The notes: generated from the letters alone by a model not told the origin. DNA of 64,000 nt from Chania multitudinisentens RB-25 (GCF_000520015.2 NZ_CP007044.2:2170001-2234000); one strand, 5' to 3'; counted from the first letter of the stretch, positions 45,667-54,539 are shown. Translations and numbers: made by a program.

Positions 45667-46473
45667 ATGAGCACCCCCTATTCAGAAGCCTATTTACAGC
45701 GTTTTGGCGGCACGGCGCGTTTGTATGGCACGCCCGCGTTAGCACTCTTTGCCCAGGCGCATGTTTGTGTGATTGGTATCGGCGGGGTTGGTTCGTGGGC
45801 CGCAGAGGCGCTGGCAAGAACCGGTATCGGTGCTATTACCTTGATCGATATGGATGATGTGTGTGTTACCAATACCAATCGTCAGATTCATGCATTGCGT
45901 GCGCACGTTGGCCAGTCAAAAACCGAGGTGATGGCGGAGCGTATTCTGGCGATCAATCCAGAATGCCGGGTGAGCTGTGTGGATGATTTTATCACTCCAG
46001 ATAATGTCGCTGAGCTGTTGAACCACAATTTCAGCTATGTGATTGATGCTATCGACAGTGTGCGACCGAAAGCCGCGCTATTGGCCTATTGCCGCCGTTT
46101 TAAAATCCCGGTAGTGACAACCGGAGGAGCCGGTGGGCAGATCGATCCAACGCGGATTGCCGTTGTGGATCTGGCGAAAACCATTCAGGACCCGTTGGCG
46201 GCGAAGCTGCGTGAAAGGCTGAAAAATGACTTTCACGTGGTAAAAAACAGCAAAGGCAAATTGGGGATTGATTGTGTCTTTTCCACCGAACCGCTGGTTT
46301 ACCCACAGCCAGATGGCTCAGTATGTGCTTCGCGCAGCACGGCGGAAGGGCCGAAGAAAATGGATTGCAGCGCCGGTTTTGGGGCGGCAACCATGGTCAC
46401 CGCCACGTTCGGTTTTATCGCAGTTTCTCATGCGCTGAAAAAGATGCTGGCTAAAGCGGCGCGTCAGGCGTAG
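45667..46473 (+). CDS. tcdA: TcdA (CsdL), tRNA t6A dehydratase
   Basis: A 268-residue E1-like enzyme, the same length as E. coli TcdA, which cyclises t6A37 to ct6A in ANN-decoding tRNAs using ATP. It has the nucleotide-binding GIGGVGSW (residues 37-44), the Arg finger in NTNRQIHAL and Cys residues for sulfur relay (ASRSTAEGPKKMDCSAGFG). CsdA and CsdE support it and are encoded head-on next to it; the tcdA and csdE ends overlap by ten bases. Confidence 0.95.
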   Translation: MSTPYSEAYLQRFGGTARLYGTPALALFAQAHVCVIGIGGVGSWAAEALARTGIGAITLIDMDDVCVTNTNRQIHALRAHVGQSKTEVMAERILAINPECRVSCVDDFITPDNVAELLNHNFSYVIDAIDSVRPKAALLAYCRRFKIPVVTTGGAGGQIDPTRIAVVDLAKTIQDPLAAKLRERLKNDFHVVKNSKGKLGIDCVFSTEPLVYPQPDGSVCASRSTAEGPKKMDCSAGFGAATMVTATFGFIAVSHALKKMLAKAARQA

Positions 46474-46904
46474 CGTGCCGCGATCTGCTTAACGCCAGCG
46501 GCCAGGGCTTCCAGACCGCTGGCGCGGGTAACGCTGAGTTGGGCACGCAGTGCCAGGTGATCAAACAAGGCCAGAGGATCATCGGCCAGAAGCTGTTGCG
46601 GTGTTTTACCTTCCACGGCGGTCAGCAAGACCGCCAACAGGCCACGCACGATACGGCCTTCGCTATCACCATAGAAATGCATTGAGCCATCTTCCAACCG
46701 CTGGTGCCCTAGCCAGACCCGATTTTCACAACCGCTTAGTTCGATTTCTGGCTGCCGGAGCTCTGCCAGCAACGGGGGTAACTGTTTTGCCAGCATGATC
46801 AACTGGCGGTAACGATCTTCCCACTGTTTCAGCGCGCTGAATTTTGCCACCAGCGCTTCGGCGGTGATGGCATGACCAAAAGGATGAGGGGCAAGCAGAT
46901 TCAT
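46464..46904 (-). CDS. csdE: CsdE, sulfur acceptor
   Basis: A 146-residue SufE-like protein from the ATG at 46904, the first Met after the csdA stop; the frame can be extended upstream by seven codons but this would overlap csdA. Cys59 (LSGCENRVWLG) takes sulfur from CsdA. FYGDSEGRIVRGLLAVLL is the family block. It starts one base after the csdA stop. Confidence 0.94.
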   Translation of the reverse strand: MNLLAPHPFGHAITAEALVAKFSALKQWEDRYRQLIMLAKQLPPLLAELRQPEIELSGCENRVWLGHQRLEDGSMHFYGDSEGRIVRGLLAVLLTAVEGKTPQQLLADDPLALFDHLALRAQLSVTRASGLEALAAGVKQIAARYA

Positions 46905-46905
46905 A

Positions 46906-48111
46906 TTATTCCGCCAACAACGCAATGGCGTTTTCTAACGCCTTGACGAAAACATCCACTTCTTCCGGCTGATTATAAGGGGCAAATGAGGCGCGCAGCG
47001 TTCCGTTAACCCCCAAAGCGGCCATTAACGGCTGAGCGCAATGTTGCCCGGCACGCAGCGCGATGCCTTGTTCGGCCAACAGGGTGACAATATCACTGTG
47101 GTGAACACCGGCAATATCAAACGCCAACAGGCTGGAGCCGGAACAGCGGAAACTGCGGAAGCCCGGCAACAACGCTAAGCGCTGCTCGGCACTGTGCGCC
47201 AAATTGCGGCTGTATTGTTCAGCGGCTGCCATATCTTGGGTACTCATCCATTCCAGCGCCGCTGCTAAGCCAAGCACACCGGCGATATTGGGTGTGCCTG
47301 CTTCAAAACAGTGTGGTGGTTGCTGCGGAGTGAAACCGCTGAATGAAGCCTGGGTCAACATTTTACCGCCACCCTGCCACGGGCTCATTTCCGCCAGCAG
47401 TGCCGTTTTGCCGTACAGTACGCCAATGCCGGTCGGGCCATAGAGTTTATGCCCAGAGAAAGCGTAAAAATCGATATTAAGCCGCTGCACATCAGCTGGG
47501 CAATGCACAATACCCTGCGCACCGTCGATCATCACGACGGCACCGGCGGCGTGCGCTAACTCAATGGCGTGCGCCAGATCCGGGCATCCTCCGGTGACGT
47601 TGGACATCTGGCCCAGAGCCAGAATACGGGTTTTTTCATTGAGCAGCGAAGAAAGCAATGTCAGATCCGGTAGCCGATCGCTACCCAACGGCAGCTTGAC
47701 TACCTGAGCACCGGTCTGCTCCGCCACCATCAACCACGGGATCAGGTTGGCATGATGTTCTGCTTCGCTAACCAGAATCTGATCTCCCGGTTGCAGGCGT
47801 GGGCGGGCATAGCTCTGTGCGACCAGATTGATGGCTTCGGTGGTTCCGCGTGCCCAAACGATGTCATCAGCTTGTGGGGCATTGATCAGCGTAGCAACCC
47901 ACTGGCGAGCTTGTTCGAAGCGGGTGGTGAGATCCTGTGCAGCGCGATGCTGGCTGCGATGGACGGTCGCCGCGTCTGCGCTGTAAAACTGCTGCGTGGC
48001 GTCGATAACGGCCTGCGGTTTTAGTGCAGTGGCGGCGCTGTCCAGATAAATTTCAGCCTGTTTCAGAGCAGGAAACTGGCGGCAAAAAAGAGCGGGATCG
48101 AAAGGCGTCAT
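46906..48111 (-). CDS. csdA: CsdA, cysteine desulfurase
   Basis: A 401-residue PLP enzyme (E. coli 401) turning cysteine into alanine plus enzyme-bound persulfide. Lys222 (FSGHKLYGPTG) binds PLP and Cys358 (RAGQHCAQP) carries the persulfide. With CsdE it supplies sulfur to TcdA-linked and other pathways. First gene of the csdA-csdE operon. Confidence 0.96.
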   Translation of the reverse strand: MTPFDPALFCRQFPALKQAEIYLDSAATALKPQAVIDATQQFYSADAATVHRSQHRAAQDLTTRFEQARQWVATLINAPQADDIVWARGTTEAINLVAQSYARPRLQPGDQILVSEAEHHANLIPWLMVAEQTGAQVVKLPLGSDRLPDLTLLSSLLNEKTRILALGQMSNVTGGCPDLAHAIELAHAAGAVVMIDGAQGIVHCPADVQRLNIDFYAFSGHKLYGPTGIGVLYGKTALLAEMSPWQGGGKMLTQASFSGFTPQQPPHCFEAGTPNIAGVLGLAAALEWMSTQDMAAAEQYSRNLAHSAEQRLALLPGFRSFRCSGSSLLAFDIAGVHHSDIVTLLAEQGIALRAGQHCAQPLMAALGVNGTLRASFAPYNQPEEVDVFVKALENAIALLAE

Positions 48112-48219
48112 AAGTTAATTATCACTGGCTACATTAAGCCGTGATCCTGGCCTATTTTTTGGGCTGAGACAAGCTATCCTGAACAATTTGGCGTGCAAAG
48201 AAGAGGGGGAATTATGAGC

Positions 48220-48249
48220 AAAAAAAAGCACTGCAAAATTTGCAGTGCT
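48220..48249 (-). terminator. GcvB intrinsic terminator
   Basis: AGCACTGCAAA and TTTGCAGTGCT are exact inverse arms around one base and are followed, leftward, by eight T residues. Confidence 0.9.
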
Positions 48250-48421
48250 GCATAAAATCACTATGGACAGACAGGATAAATGTACAGGAAGTGAAAAAAC
48301 AGTAGCTTAGCTACCATGTCCGCATTGCCGGACAATCTGCAAACACAACATCACCACCACAAAGCCAAAAGTTCATCGGTATCTTCGATACCCAATTCCT
48401 TTTCGTTCCGGCCTGGGAAGT
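48220..48421 (-). ncRNA. gcvB: GcvB small RNA
   Basis: About 202 nucleotides. The 5' end ACTTCC-CAGGCCGGAACGAAAAG, the internal TGAACTTTTGGCTT and the long conserved 3' block CACTTCCTGTACATTTATCC, then TGTCTGTCCATAGTGATT, match E. coli GcvB as I recall it. The GU-rich R1 seed (48340-48363; GTGGTGGTGATGTTGTGTTTG-type) that pairs with amino-acid transporter mRNAs is present. It ends in a perfect hairpin plus eight T. It is divergent from gcvA, as in E. coli, and GcvA is expected to activate it under glycine. The hairpin arms differ from E. coli but keep pairing. Confidence 0.95.
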
Positions 48422-48427
48422 GCTGCC

Positions 48428-48456
48428 ACTATAGGTATTTACTGGCGCAGGCTCAA
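48428..48456 (-). promoter_or_regulatory. gcvB promoter
   Basis: Read leftward, TTGAGC (48456-48451) and TATAGT (48433-48428) are separated by 17 bases, with the predicted GcvB 5' end at 48421, seven bases beyond. Confidence 0.8.
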
Positions 48457-48590
48457 CGGACAATTTATAATGCTTCGGATTAAAAAAACTAATGAAAATA
48501 GTTCGCTCTGGCGAACCGATTGCGTTATAGAACACGCTGCCTGAGCTATTAGGCGAAATTATTCGGATAATTATTACATAACTGTAGTCA

Positions 48591-48695
48591 TACCCAATAA
48601 ATTTCAAATTCCAGCGAGGCGGCAAACGCAAAACATTGGCCGATTTGAACGGCACATGCAGCCAACGATGCTGCCGCTTGCGAGACAAAGGGTAT
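48591..48695. repeat. Dispersed ATACCC/GGGTAT repeat in the gcvB-gcvA spacer
   Basis: About 105 bp from TACCCAATAAATTTCAAATT to AAAGGGTAT, with GGCGGCAAACGC and GCAGCCAACGATGCTGCCGC inside. It lies between the divergent gcvB promoter and gcvA and ends six bases before the gcvA start codon, so it forms the gcvA leader. Confidence 0.7.
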
Positions 48696-48700
48696 AATTC

Positions 48701-49618
48701 ATGTCTAAACGCCTACCACCACTGAATGCCTTGCGGGTTTTTGACGCGGCGGCTCGTCATCTGAGTTTTACTAAAGCCGCAGAAGAACTGTTTGTGACCC
48801 AAGCCGCTGTGAGTCATCAAATCAAGTCACTGGAAGATTTCCTTGGCTTGAAACTGTTTCGGCGGCGTAACCGTTCGTTGTTGTTGACGGAAGAAGGGCA
48901 AAGTTATTATCTCGATATCAAAGAGATTTTCTCTTCGATCAATGAAGCAACGCGTAAGCTTCAGGCGCGCAGTGCCAAGGGCGCTTTGACGGTCAGCCTG
49001 CCACCCAGTTTTGCTATTCAGTGGCTGGTGCCACGCCTTTCTGGTTTTAACTCTGCTTATCCTGGGATCGACGTTCGTATACAGGCTATTGACCGTGAAG
49101 AGGATAAATTAGCGGACGATGTCGATGTGGCGATCTTTTATGGCCGTGGTAATTGGCCGGGGCTGCGAGCCGAACGTCTGTATGCGGAATATCTGCTGCC
49201 GGTTTGCTCGCCCAGCCTGCTGGCTGGCGAACATGCGCTGAAAGTGCCGGATGATCTGGCTTATCATACGCTTCTGCATGATACTTCACGCCGCGATTGG
49301 TTGGCCTATACCCGTCAATTAGGATTGCAGCATATCAATGTGCAACAAGGGCCAATCTTTAGCCACAGCGCGATGGTCGTTCAGGCGGCGGTGCATGGCC
49401 AGGGTATTGCATTGGTCAATAATGTGATGGCACAAAGTGAGATCGAAGCCGGGCGGTTGGTATGCCCATTCAACGATGTGCTGGTCAGTAAAAACGCTTT
49501 TTATTTAGTATGCCATGACAGCCAGGCAGACCTGGGTAAAATAGCTGCCTTTCGCCAGTGGATCCTGGCGCGGGCAGCCAGTGAACAGGATAAATTTCGT
49601 TTTCGCTATGAACAATAA
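48701..49618 (+). CDS. gcvA: GcvA, glycine cleavage regulator
   Basis: A 305-residue LysR-family regulator, the same length as E. coli GcvA and nearly identical at the N-terminus (MSKRLPPLNALRVFDAAARH; HTH SFTKAAEELFVTQAAVSHQI). It activates the glycine cleavage operon and gcvB when glycine is plentiful and represses with GcvR otherwise. Its ribosome binding site AAAGGG lies in the end of a dispersed repeat. ygdD and rlmM follow. Confidence 0.97.
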   Translation: MSKRLPPLNALRVFDAAARHLSFTKAAEELFVTQAAVSHQIKSLEDFLGLKLFRRRNRSLLLTEEGQSYYLDIKEIFSSINEATRKLQARSAKGALTVSLPPSFAIQWLVPRLSGFNSAYPGIDVRIQAIDREEDKLADDVDVAIFYGRGNWPGLRAERLYAEYLLPVCSPSLLAGEHALKVPDDLAYHTLLHDTSRRDWLAYTRQLGLQHINVQQGPIFSHSAMVVQAAVHGQGIALVNNVMAQSEIEAGRLVCPFNDVLVSKNAFYLVCHDSQADLGKIAAFRQWILARAASEQDKFRFRYEQ

Positions 49619-49670
49619 TGCCGGTTACGATGAGGCTGGAACAGGTTAATCTCGATTAAGGTAAATCACG

Positions 49671-50066
49671 ATGAGTAGTCGTTTGATGCTGATTTTTGCT
49701 GCTATCAGCGGTTTTGTATTTGTTGCTTTGGGAGCGTTTGGTGCGCACGTATTGAAGGATACGTTGGGAGCCAATGAAATGGCCTGGATACGCACCGGGC
49801 TTGAGTATCAAGGGTTCCACACCTTGGCGATTCTGGCATTGGCCGTTGCGATGCAGAACCGGGCCAGCCTGTGGTTTTATTGGAGTGGGGCGTTGTTGGC
49901 ACTAGGAACCGTATTGTTTAGCGGTAGCCTGTATTGCCTGGCGCTTTCCCACCTGAAGATTTGGGCTTATGTCACGCCGATTGGCGGTATGTGCTTCCTG
50001 ATCGGTTGGGTATTGATGTTGATTGGCGCTTTGCGTCTGAGGAAAAAGGCCGAACGCCATGAATAA
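49671..50066 (+). CDS. ygdD: YgdD, DUF423 inner-membrane protein
   Basis: A 131-residue protein with about four membrane spans, equal in length to E. coli YgdD. The DUF423 signature is GAFGAHVLKDTLGANEMAW, with YQGFHTLAILAL and SGSLYCLAL. The function is not known. It overlaps rlmM by eight bases. Confidence 0.94.
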   Translation: MSSRLMLIFAAISGFVFVALGAFGAHVLKDTLGANEMAWIRTGLEYQGFHTLAILALAVAMQNRASLWFYWSGALLALGTVLFSGSLYCLALSHLKIWAYVTPIGGMCFLIGWVLMLIGALRLRKKAERHE

Positions 50067-51159
50067 GCTCGCGTTGTACTGCCGCCCTGGTTTTGAAAAA
50101 GAGTGTGCGGCAGAAATCACTGACAAAGCCGCCCAGTTGGAAATATTCGGCTTTGCACGAGTCAAAGAAAACAGCGGTTACGTGCTGTTTGAATGCTATC
50201 AACCAGACGATGCCGATCGTTTGGCGAAAGAAATCCCGTTCCGTGAGCTGATTTTCGCTCGTCAGATGATTGTGGTTGGGGAACTGCTGCGTGACTTGCC
50301 GCCGGAAGATCGGGTGTCGCCGATTGTCGGGATGCTGATTGGTGTGGTTGATCGCGGTGGTGAACTGCGGGTAGAAGTACCGGATACCAACGAAAGCAAA
50401 GAACTGATGAAGTTTTGCCGCAAGCTGACGGTGCCTTTGCGCGCTGCCATGCGCGAACAGAAAGTGCTGATGGCGCGTGAAAACGCAACGCGTCCGGTAG
50501 TGCATGTGTTCTTTATCGCTCCAGGTTGCTGCTATGTGGGGTATTCCTACAGTAAAAATAACTCTCCATTCTATATGGGGATTCCGCGTCTTAAGTTCCC
50601 GGCGGATGCGCCAAGCCGCTCTACATTGAAGTTGGAAGAGGCTTTCCATGTGTTTATTCCAGCCGACGAATGGGATGAGCGTTTGGGCAGCGGCATGTAT
50701 GCGGTTGATTTAGGGGCTTGCCCTGGGGGATGGACCTATCAACTGGTTAAACGCAGCATGATGGTACATGCCGTAGATAACGGTACTATGGCTCAGAGCC
50801 TGATGGAGACTGGGCAGGTGACCCACCACCGTGCTGACGGCTTCAAGTTTGAACCCACGCGTAACAATATCTACTGGCTGGTGTGCGATATGGTAGAAAA
50901 ACCGGCGCGAGTGACAAGCCTGGTGATTAATTGGCTGCTTAAGGGTTGGTGCCGTGAGGCAATCTTCAATTTGAAGCTACCGATGAAGAAACGCTATGAA
51001 GAGGTTTCACAGAATCTGCAAAGTATTCAGGAAGCCTTGGCGACAGCGGATATCAGCGCAGAGATTCATGCCAAGCAGCTGTATCATGATCGTGAAGAGA
51101 TCACCGTACATGTGCGCCGCATGTGGTCTGCTATTCCAGGCCGCCGCGACGAGCGTTGA
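50059..51159 (+). CDS. rlmM: RlmM, 23S rRNA 2'-O-methyltransferase
   Basis: A 366-residue SAM-dependent enzyme (E. coli 366) that methylates ribose of C2498 in 23S rRNA. An N-terminal THUMP-like domain precedes a Rossmann methyltransferase with AVDLGACPGGWTYQL (about residue 220). Its start lies within the end of ygdD, so the two are coupled. Confidence 0.96.
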   Translation: MNKLALYCRPGFEKECAAEITDKAAQLEIFGFARVKENSGYVLFECYQPDDADRLAKEIPFRELIFARQMIVVGELLRDLPPEDRVSPIVGMLIGVVDRGGELRVEVPDTNESKELMKFCRKLTVPLRAAMREQKVLMARENATRPVVHVFFIAPGCCYVGYSYSKNNSPFYMGIPRLKFPADAPSRSTLKLEEAFHVFIPADEWDERLGSGMYAVDLGACPGGWTYQLVKRSMMVHAVDNGTMAQSLMETGQVTHHRADGFKFEPTRNNIYWLVCDMVEKPARVTSLVINWLLKGWCREAIFNLKLPMKKRYEEVSQNLQSIQEALATADISAEIHAKQLYHDREEITVHVRRMWSAIPGRRDER

Positions 51160-51184
51160 TCGCGCTTATCCTCTTGGCTCTCTG

Positions 51185-51955
51185 TTATACCAAGGGGCAA
51201 CGTGCTGGTAATCGCAGTTGTTGCAGGTTACCGGCCAGAACCAGATCGGTGCGCAACGTGGCGACTTGTTTACTGATATAGGCCATCTCGCGGTGTTGTT
51301 GCAGCCTGTTGCGCCATTTTTCTGGCACCTGTTCCAGATTGGCGAACAGTGCGTCCAGATCCCCTGCCTGTTGTAATAACAGGGCTGCCGTTTTGGGGCC
51401 GATGCCCGCTACGCCGGGGATCTTGCTGCTGCTGATCCCGGCCAATCCCCAGTAATCCACCAGCTGATGTGGCGATACGCCGAACTCATTTTGCACGAAT
51501 GGCAGATCCAGCCAGCGTTTCTGGAAGTAATCACGGATTTGTATGTTTGGTGCCAGCAACTGGCAATAGCCTTTATCGGTGGAAACGATGGTGACCTGAT
51601 AGCCGCTATTGGCGACTTTAGCGGCTAAGGTTGCTGCCAAATCGTCCGCTTCATTGCCTGCTGAATGCCAGCAGGCAACTCCTAATGCTGCGAAAGCCTG
51701 GCGCAGTTGCGGCATTTCCTGTTGCAGATTTTCGGGCATCGGTGAGCGCCCGGCTTTGTAATCGGGCAGAATGCGGTGGCGCCAGCTTTCACTGCGGTCG
51801 TCTTCGTCGAACACGGCGACGGCATGGGTTGGTTGGCTGTGCTGAATCAACTGTTGCAAAGCATTCTGGCAGCGATTCAGGCAGGGGGAACCCTGGGCGG
51901 CATGAATGCGGCGAATTAAGTTAAGGGCGTCAACGATCAGTAAGTGTATTGGCAT
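51185..51955 (-). CDS. xni: Xni (ExoIX), flap endonuclease-like
   Basis: A 256-residue FEN-family protein (E. coli 251) from the ATG at 51955; a TTG six codons upstream is less likely. It has the 5'-3' exonuclease motifs VDALNLIRRIHA, DYKAGR, GNEADDLAATLA, STDKGYCQL and GISSSKIPGVAGIGPKTA. Family members cleave 5' flaps; the Xni role in repair is minor. In E. coli sdaC-sdaB lies between it and ppnN; here they are adjacent. Confidence 0.94.
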   Translation of the reverse strand: MPIHLLIVDALNLIRRIHAAQGSPCLNRCQNALQQLIQHSQPTHAVAVFDEDDRSESWRHRILPDYKAGRSPMPENLQQEMPQLRQAFAALGVACWHSAGNEADDLAATLAAKVANSGYQVTIVSTDKGYCQLLAPNIQIRDYFQKRWLDLPFVQNEFGVSPHQLVDYWGLAGISSSKIPGVAGIGPKTAALLLQQAGDLDALFANLEQVPEKWRNRLQQHREMAYISKQVATLRTDLVLAGNLQQLRLPARCPLV

Positions 51956-52022
51956 ATCCCGGTTGTCTTTCAAACAGTTACTTGGCCAATGAATAGGTAA
52001 GCGACAGTATTCATAACAGAAG

Positions 52023-52041
52023 GGGCGGCGTTATGCCGCCC
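52023..52041 (-). terminator. Terminator after ppnN
   Basis: GGGCGGC and GCCGCCC pair perfectly around five bases, eight bases beyond the ppnN stop; read leftward it is followed by CTTCTGTT. Confidence 0.55.
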
Positions 52042-52048
52042 AGGAGTA

Positions 52049-53413
52049 TTACGCCACAATCTCATAGCAGGGCACATAAGCCGTACCCGGTAGCTTCATG
52101 CGGTGCTGGGCGACAAACCCCTGCAACAGGCTATCCATCTGCTTCATCATCAGCGTATCGCCGTGCAGTTTATAAGGGCCGAATTGCTCAATAGCATGAA
52201 TACCATTCTCTTTTACGTTACCGGCAACGATGCCAGAAAATGCTCGGCGTAGCGCGGCAGCCAATTGTTCTGCGGGCTGATTTGGGTACAGATTGAGGTT
52301 GGCCATGTTTTCATGGCTTGGCTCGAACGGCAGTTGCAGATCGGGTGCAATACGGATAGACCAGTTGAAGCTGTAAGCATCGCCCGTATTACGGCGGTTT
52401 TCTTTGACTAATGGCATGGCCTTTTTCATTTGCCGAGCGACTTCTGCCGGATCGTCAATGATAATGGTGTAATGTCGGCGTGCTTCATCACCCAACGTAT
52501 TCATGATGAATTCATCCAGCACCCGGAAGTAATCCGCGCTTTCTTTTGGCCCGGTGAGGATCAGCGGTAGCACTTGCTCTCTGTTTTCTGGGTTCATCAG
52601 AATGCCCAGCAGATAGAGCAACTCTTCTGCGGTACCTACGCCACCTGGGAAGATGACAATGCCGTGTGCGATACGCACAAAAGCTTCCAGGCGTTTTTCG
52701 ATGTCCGGCATAATCACCAGTTCGTTCACCAGTGGATTAGGCGGCTCTGCGGCGATGATGGAAGGCTCGGTCATACCGATAAAACGGCTATTACGGTAGC
52801 GCTGCTGCGCATGGCCAACGGCGGCCCCTTTCATTGGGGCTTCCATGGCTCCTGGCCCACAGCCAGTACAGATATTCAGTTCGCGCAGGCCCAGTTGGCT
52901 GCCGACTTTGCGCCCATACAGGTATTCATTTTCATTGATTGAATGCCCACCCCAGCACACCACCAGATTAGGATCTTCATCAAGATGCAGCGTGCGAGCA
53001 TTACGCAGGATGGAAAATACCAAGTTGGTGATATGGCTGGAGTTTTCTGGATCAAGGTGCTGGAAAGACTTGGCGCTGACGAGCTGCCCATGAACGAATA
53101 GGATGTCACGCAAGACAGCAAACAGGTTAGCCTGCAACGAACGGATAATGCGGCCATCAACGAATGCGTCTTCTGGTGGGTTAACCAGCTCCAGTTTTAC
53201 CCCGCGCTCGCGGCGTAATACGTTGATATCGAAAGTTTCATAGCGCGACAAGAGTTGCTTGCTGCTGTCCGTCTGGCTGCCAGAGTTTAATACTGCCAAA
53301 GAGCAGTTGCGGAACAAACGGTACAAATCACTGCTGGCGGTGCGTTTCAGCATGTCGACTTCTAGCTGCGACAGCAAGTCCATCGAGCCCAACGGGCTGA
53401 TATGTGTAATCAA
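52049..53413 (-). CDS. ppnN: PpnN, pyrimidine/purine nucleotide 5'-monophosphate nucleosidase
   Basis: A 454-residue enzyme, exactly the E. coli length when started at the TTG at 53413, which has AAAGGAG upstream and begins LITHISPLGSMDLLSQLEVD; the frame can be extended 18 codons but that part has no counterpart. It carries the LOG-type motif FPGGVGTAEELLYLLG and GCGPGAMEAPMKGA. It splits nucleotide monophosphates to base and ribose 5-phosphate and is a (p)ppGpp-activated target in E. coli. Confidence 0.95.
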   Translation of the reverse strand: MITHISPLGSMDLLSQLEVDMLKRTASSDLYRLFRNCSLAVLNSGSQTDSSKQLLSRYETFDINVLRRERGVKLELVNPPEDAFVDGRIIRSLQANLFAVLRDILFVHGQLVSAKSFQHLDPENSSHITNLVFSILRNARTLHLDEDPNLVVCWGGHSINENEYLYGRKVGSQLGLRELNICTGCGPGAMEAPMKGAAVGHAQQRYRNSRFIGMTEPSIIAAEPPNPLVNELVIMPDIEKRLEAFVRIAHGIVIFPGGVGTAEELLYLLGILMNPENREQVLPLILTGPKESADYFRVLDEFIMNTLGDEARRHYTIIIDDPAEVARQMKKAMPLVKENRRNTGDAYSFNWSIRIAPDLQLPFEPSHENMANLNLYPNQPAEQLAAALRRAFSGIVAGNVKENGIHAIEQFGPYKLHGDTLMMKQMDSLLQGFVAQHRMKLPGTAYVPCYEIVA

Positions 53414-53779
53414 AGTAGCTCCTTTACGCTCACTGTGGAACGATAGTAATCCGTACGGCAGTAGCATTGCTTTTTGTGCATTCGCCTGTTATCTACTGCG
53501 GTAAGAATGTTGAATTGCCTGCCAGAATATTAGCTAAACAGCAGATACCTTTGATTTAACCTTACCGCCGCCTCCCGATTTTTACCAATACAAACCGCGC
53601 GTTAGCTCAGTTGTTGAGCACTATCTCGCATTATTGGCAGGCCAGACGGCCATGAGCAGGTTTATGGGTTGTTCTCCAGCTTGCGTTCATGCAGCCAGCT
53701 CTTGGTAATGAGGATATCAGCTGCCACCATGGGCTTGGGCAGGTACAATGGCTGCCAGTTTAGCGTCGGTGAGAAAAAT
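53414..53779. other. ppnN-syd spacer, no queF
   Basis: About 365 bases with no convincing gene. In E. coli queF lies here between ppnN and syd; I find no trace of its protein. A TACAAT at about 53747-53752 could be the -10 of syd. Confidence 0.45.
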
Positions 53780-54331
53780 ATGGATCGTGACGATGTACCA
53801 CACGCACTGCGTGAGTTTACCCAGCGTTATATCGGCCTTTGGCAGCAGCAACATGGCCATGCACCTGCAAGCCAGGAATTGTACGGTATTGCTTCACCGT
53901 GCATTGTAGAAAACCATGAGGATGAGGTGCTGTGGTTACCACAGCCGTTTATGCCGGCGGCCACCTTAGTGAAGGTGGAGAATGCGCTGGATTTGCGGCT
54001 ACAGCCGGATATCCACCTTTTTTATACCCAGCAATATGCTGGAGATATGCACGCACAGTTTGCAGAACAGCAACTGACGCTTTTACAGGTATGGAGTGAA
54101 GATGATTTCATTCGCCTGCAAGAAAACCTGATAGGGCATCTGGTTACGCAAAAACGTCTTAAACTTTCCCCGACATTATTCTTGGCGACGACAGAGTCGG
54201 AGATGACGATGGTGTCGTTGTGTAACGTCAGTGGCAATGTAATGCTTGAGCATTTTGGCAGTGATAAACGGGTCTTTTTATCCGGCTCATTGGCCCATTT
54301 CCTCAATACGTTATGCCCTGTGTTGAAGTAG
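53780..54331 (+). CDS. syd: Syd, SecY-interacting protein
   Basis: A 183-residue cytosolic protein (E. coli 181) from the ATG at 53780 (MDRDDVPHALREFTQRY); an open frame further upstream is unsupported. Conserved blocks are ELYGIASPCI, TQQYAGDMHAQF, TLLQVWSEDDF and QENLIGHLVTQKRLKLSPTLF. Syd binds SecY and is thought to test SecYEG quality. csrB follows on the same strand. Confidence 0.94.
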   Translation: MDRDDVPHALREFTQRYIGLWQQQHGHAPASQELYGIASPCIVENHEDEVLWLPQPFMPAATLVKVENALDLRLQPDIHLFYTQQYAGDMHAQFAEQQLTLLQVWSEDDFIRLQENLIGHLVTQKRLKLSPTLFLATTESEMTMVSLCNVSGNVMLEHFGSDKRVFLSGSLAHFLNTLCPVLK

Positions 54332-54355
54332 CTTGCTTATTTTGTACTAAGCGCG

Positions 54356-54373
54356 TGTGAGAGATCTCTTACA
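54356..54373. promoter_or_regulatory. UvrY/GacA box upstream of csrB
   Basis: TGTGAGAGATCTCTTACA is an 18-bp near-palindrome matching the BarA/UvrY (GacA/SirA) site TGTAAG-N6-CTTACA. A second degraded copy, TGTGAGAGATCGCTTTT, follows at 54379. It lies about 170 bases before the csrB 5' end, the position of the UvrY site in E. coli. Confidence 0.85.
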
Positions 54374-54508
54374 AAAGCTGTGAGAGATCGCTTTTAATTT
54401 TTTCTGCTGGGTGGCTTATATTGGACTTATTGCTATCCAGATCAATTAGTTAAGATTTAATTAAAATAACTCCGATTCAGAATTTACTGTAATCCTCCTT
54501 ACATGACC

Positions 54509-54537
54509 TTGTGGAGGCGGAAGAATTAAGCGATCTT
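54509..54537 (+). promoter_or_regulatory. Putative csrB core promoter
   Basis: TTGTGG (54509-54514) and GATCTT (54532-54537) are 17 bases apart, just before the predicted 5' end near 54540. The -10 is weak, as suits an activator-dependent promoter. Confidence 0.45.
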
Positions 54538-54539
54538 AT

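Noticed and set aside
48311..48688. A 125-codon open frame on the minus strand between csdA and gcvA
   Set aside because: It starts with TTG inside a dispersed repeat and runs through the GcvB promoter and RNA; the sequence conservation is that of GcvB, not of a protein.
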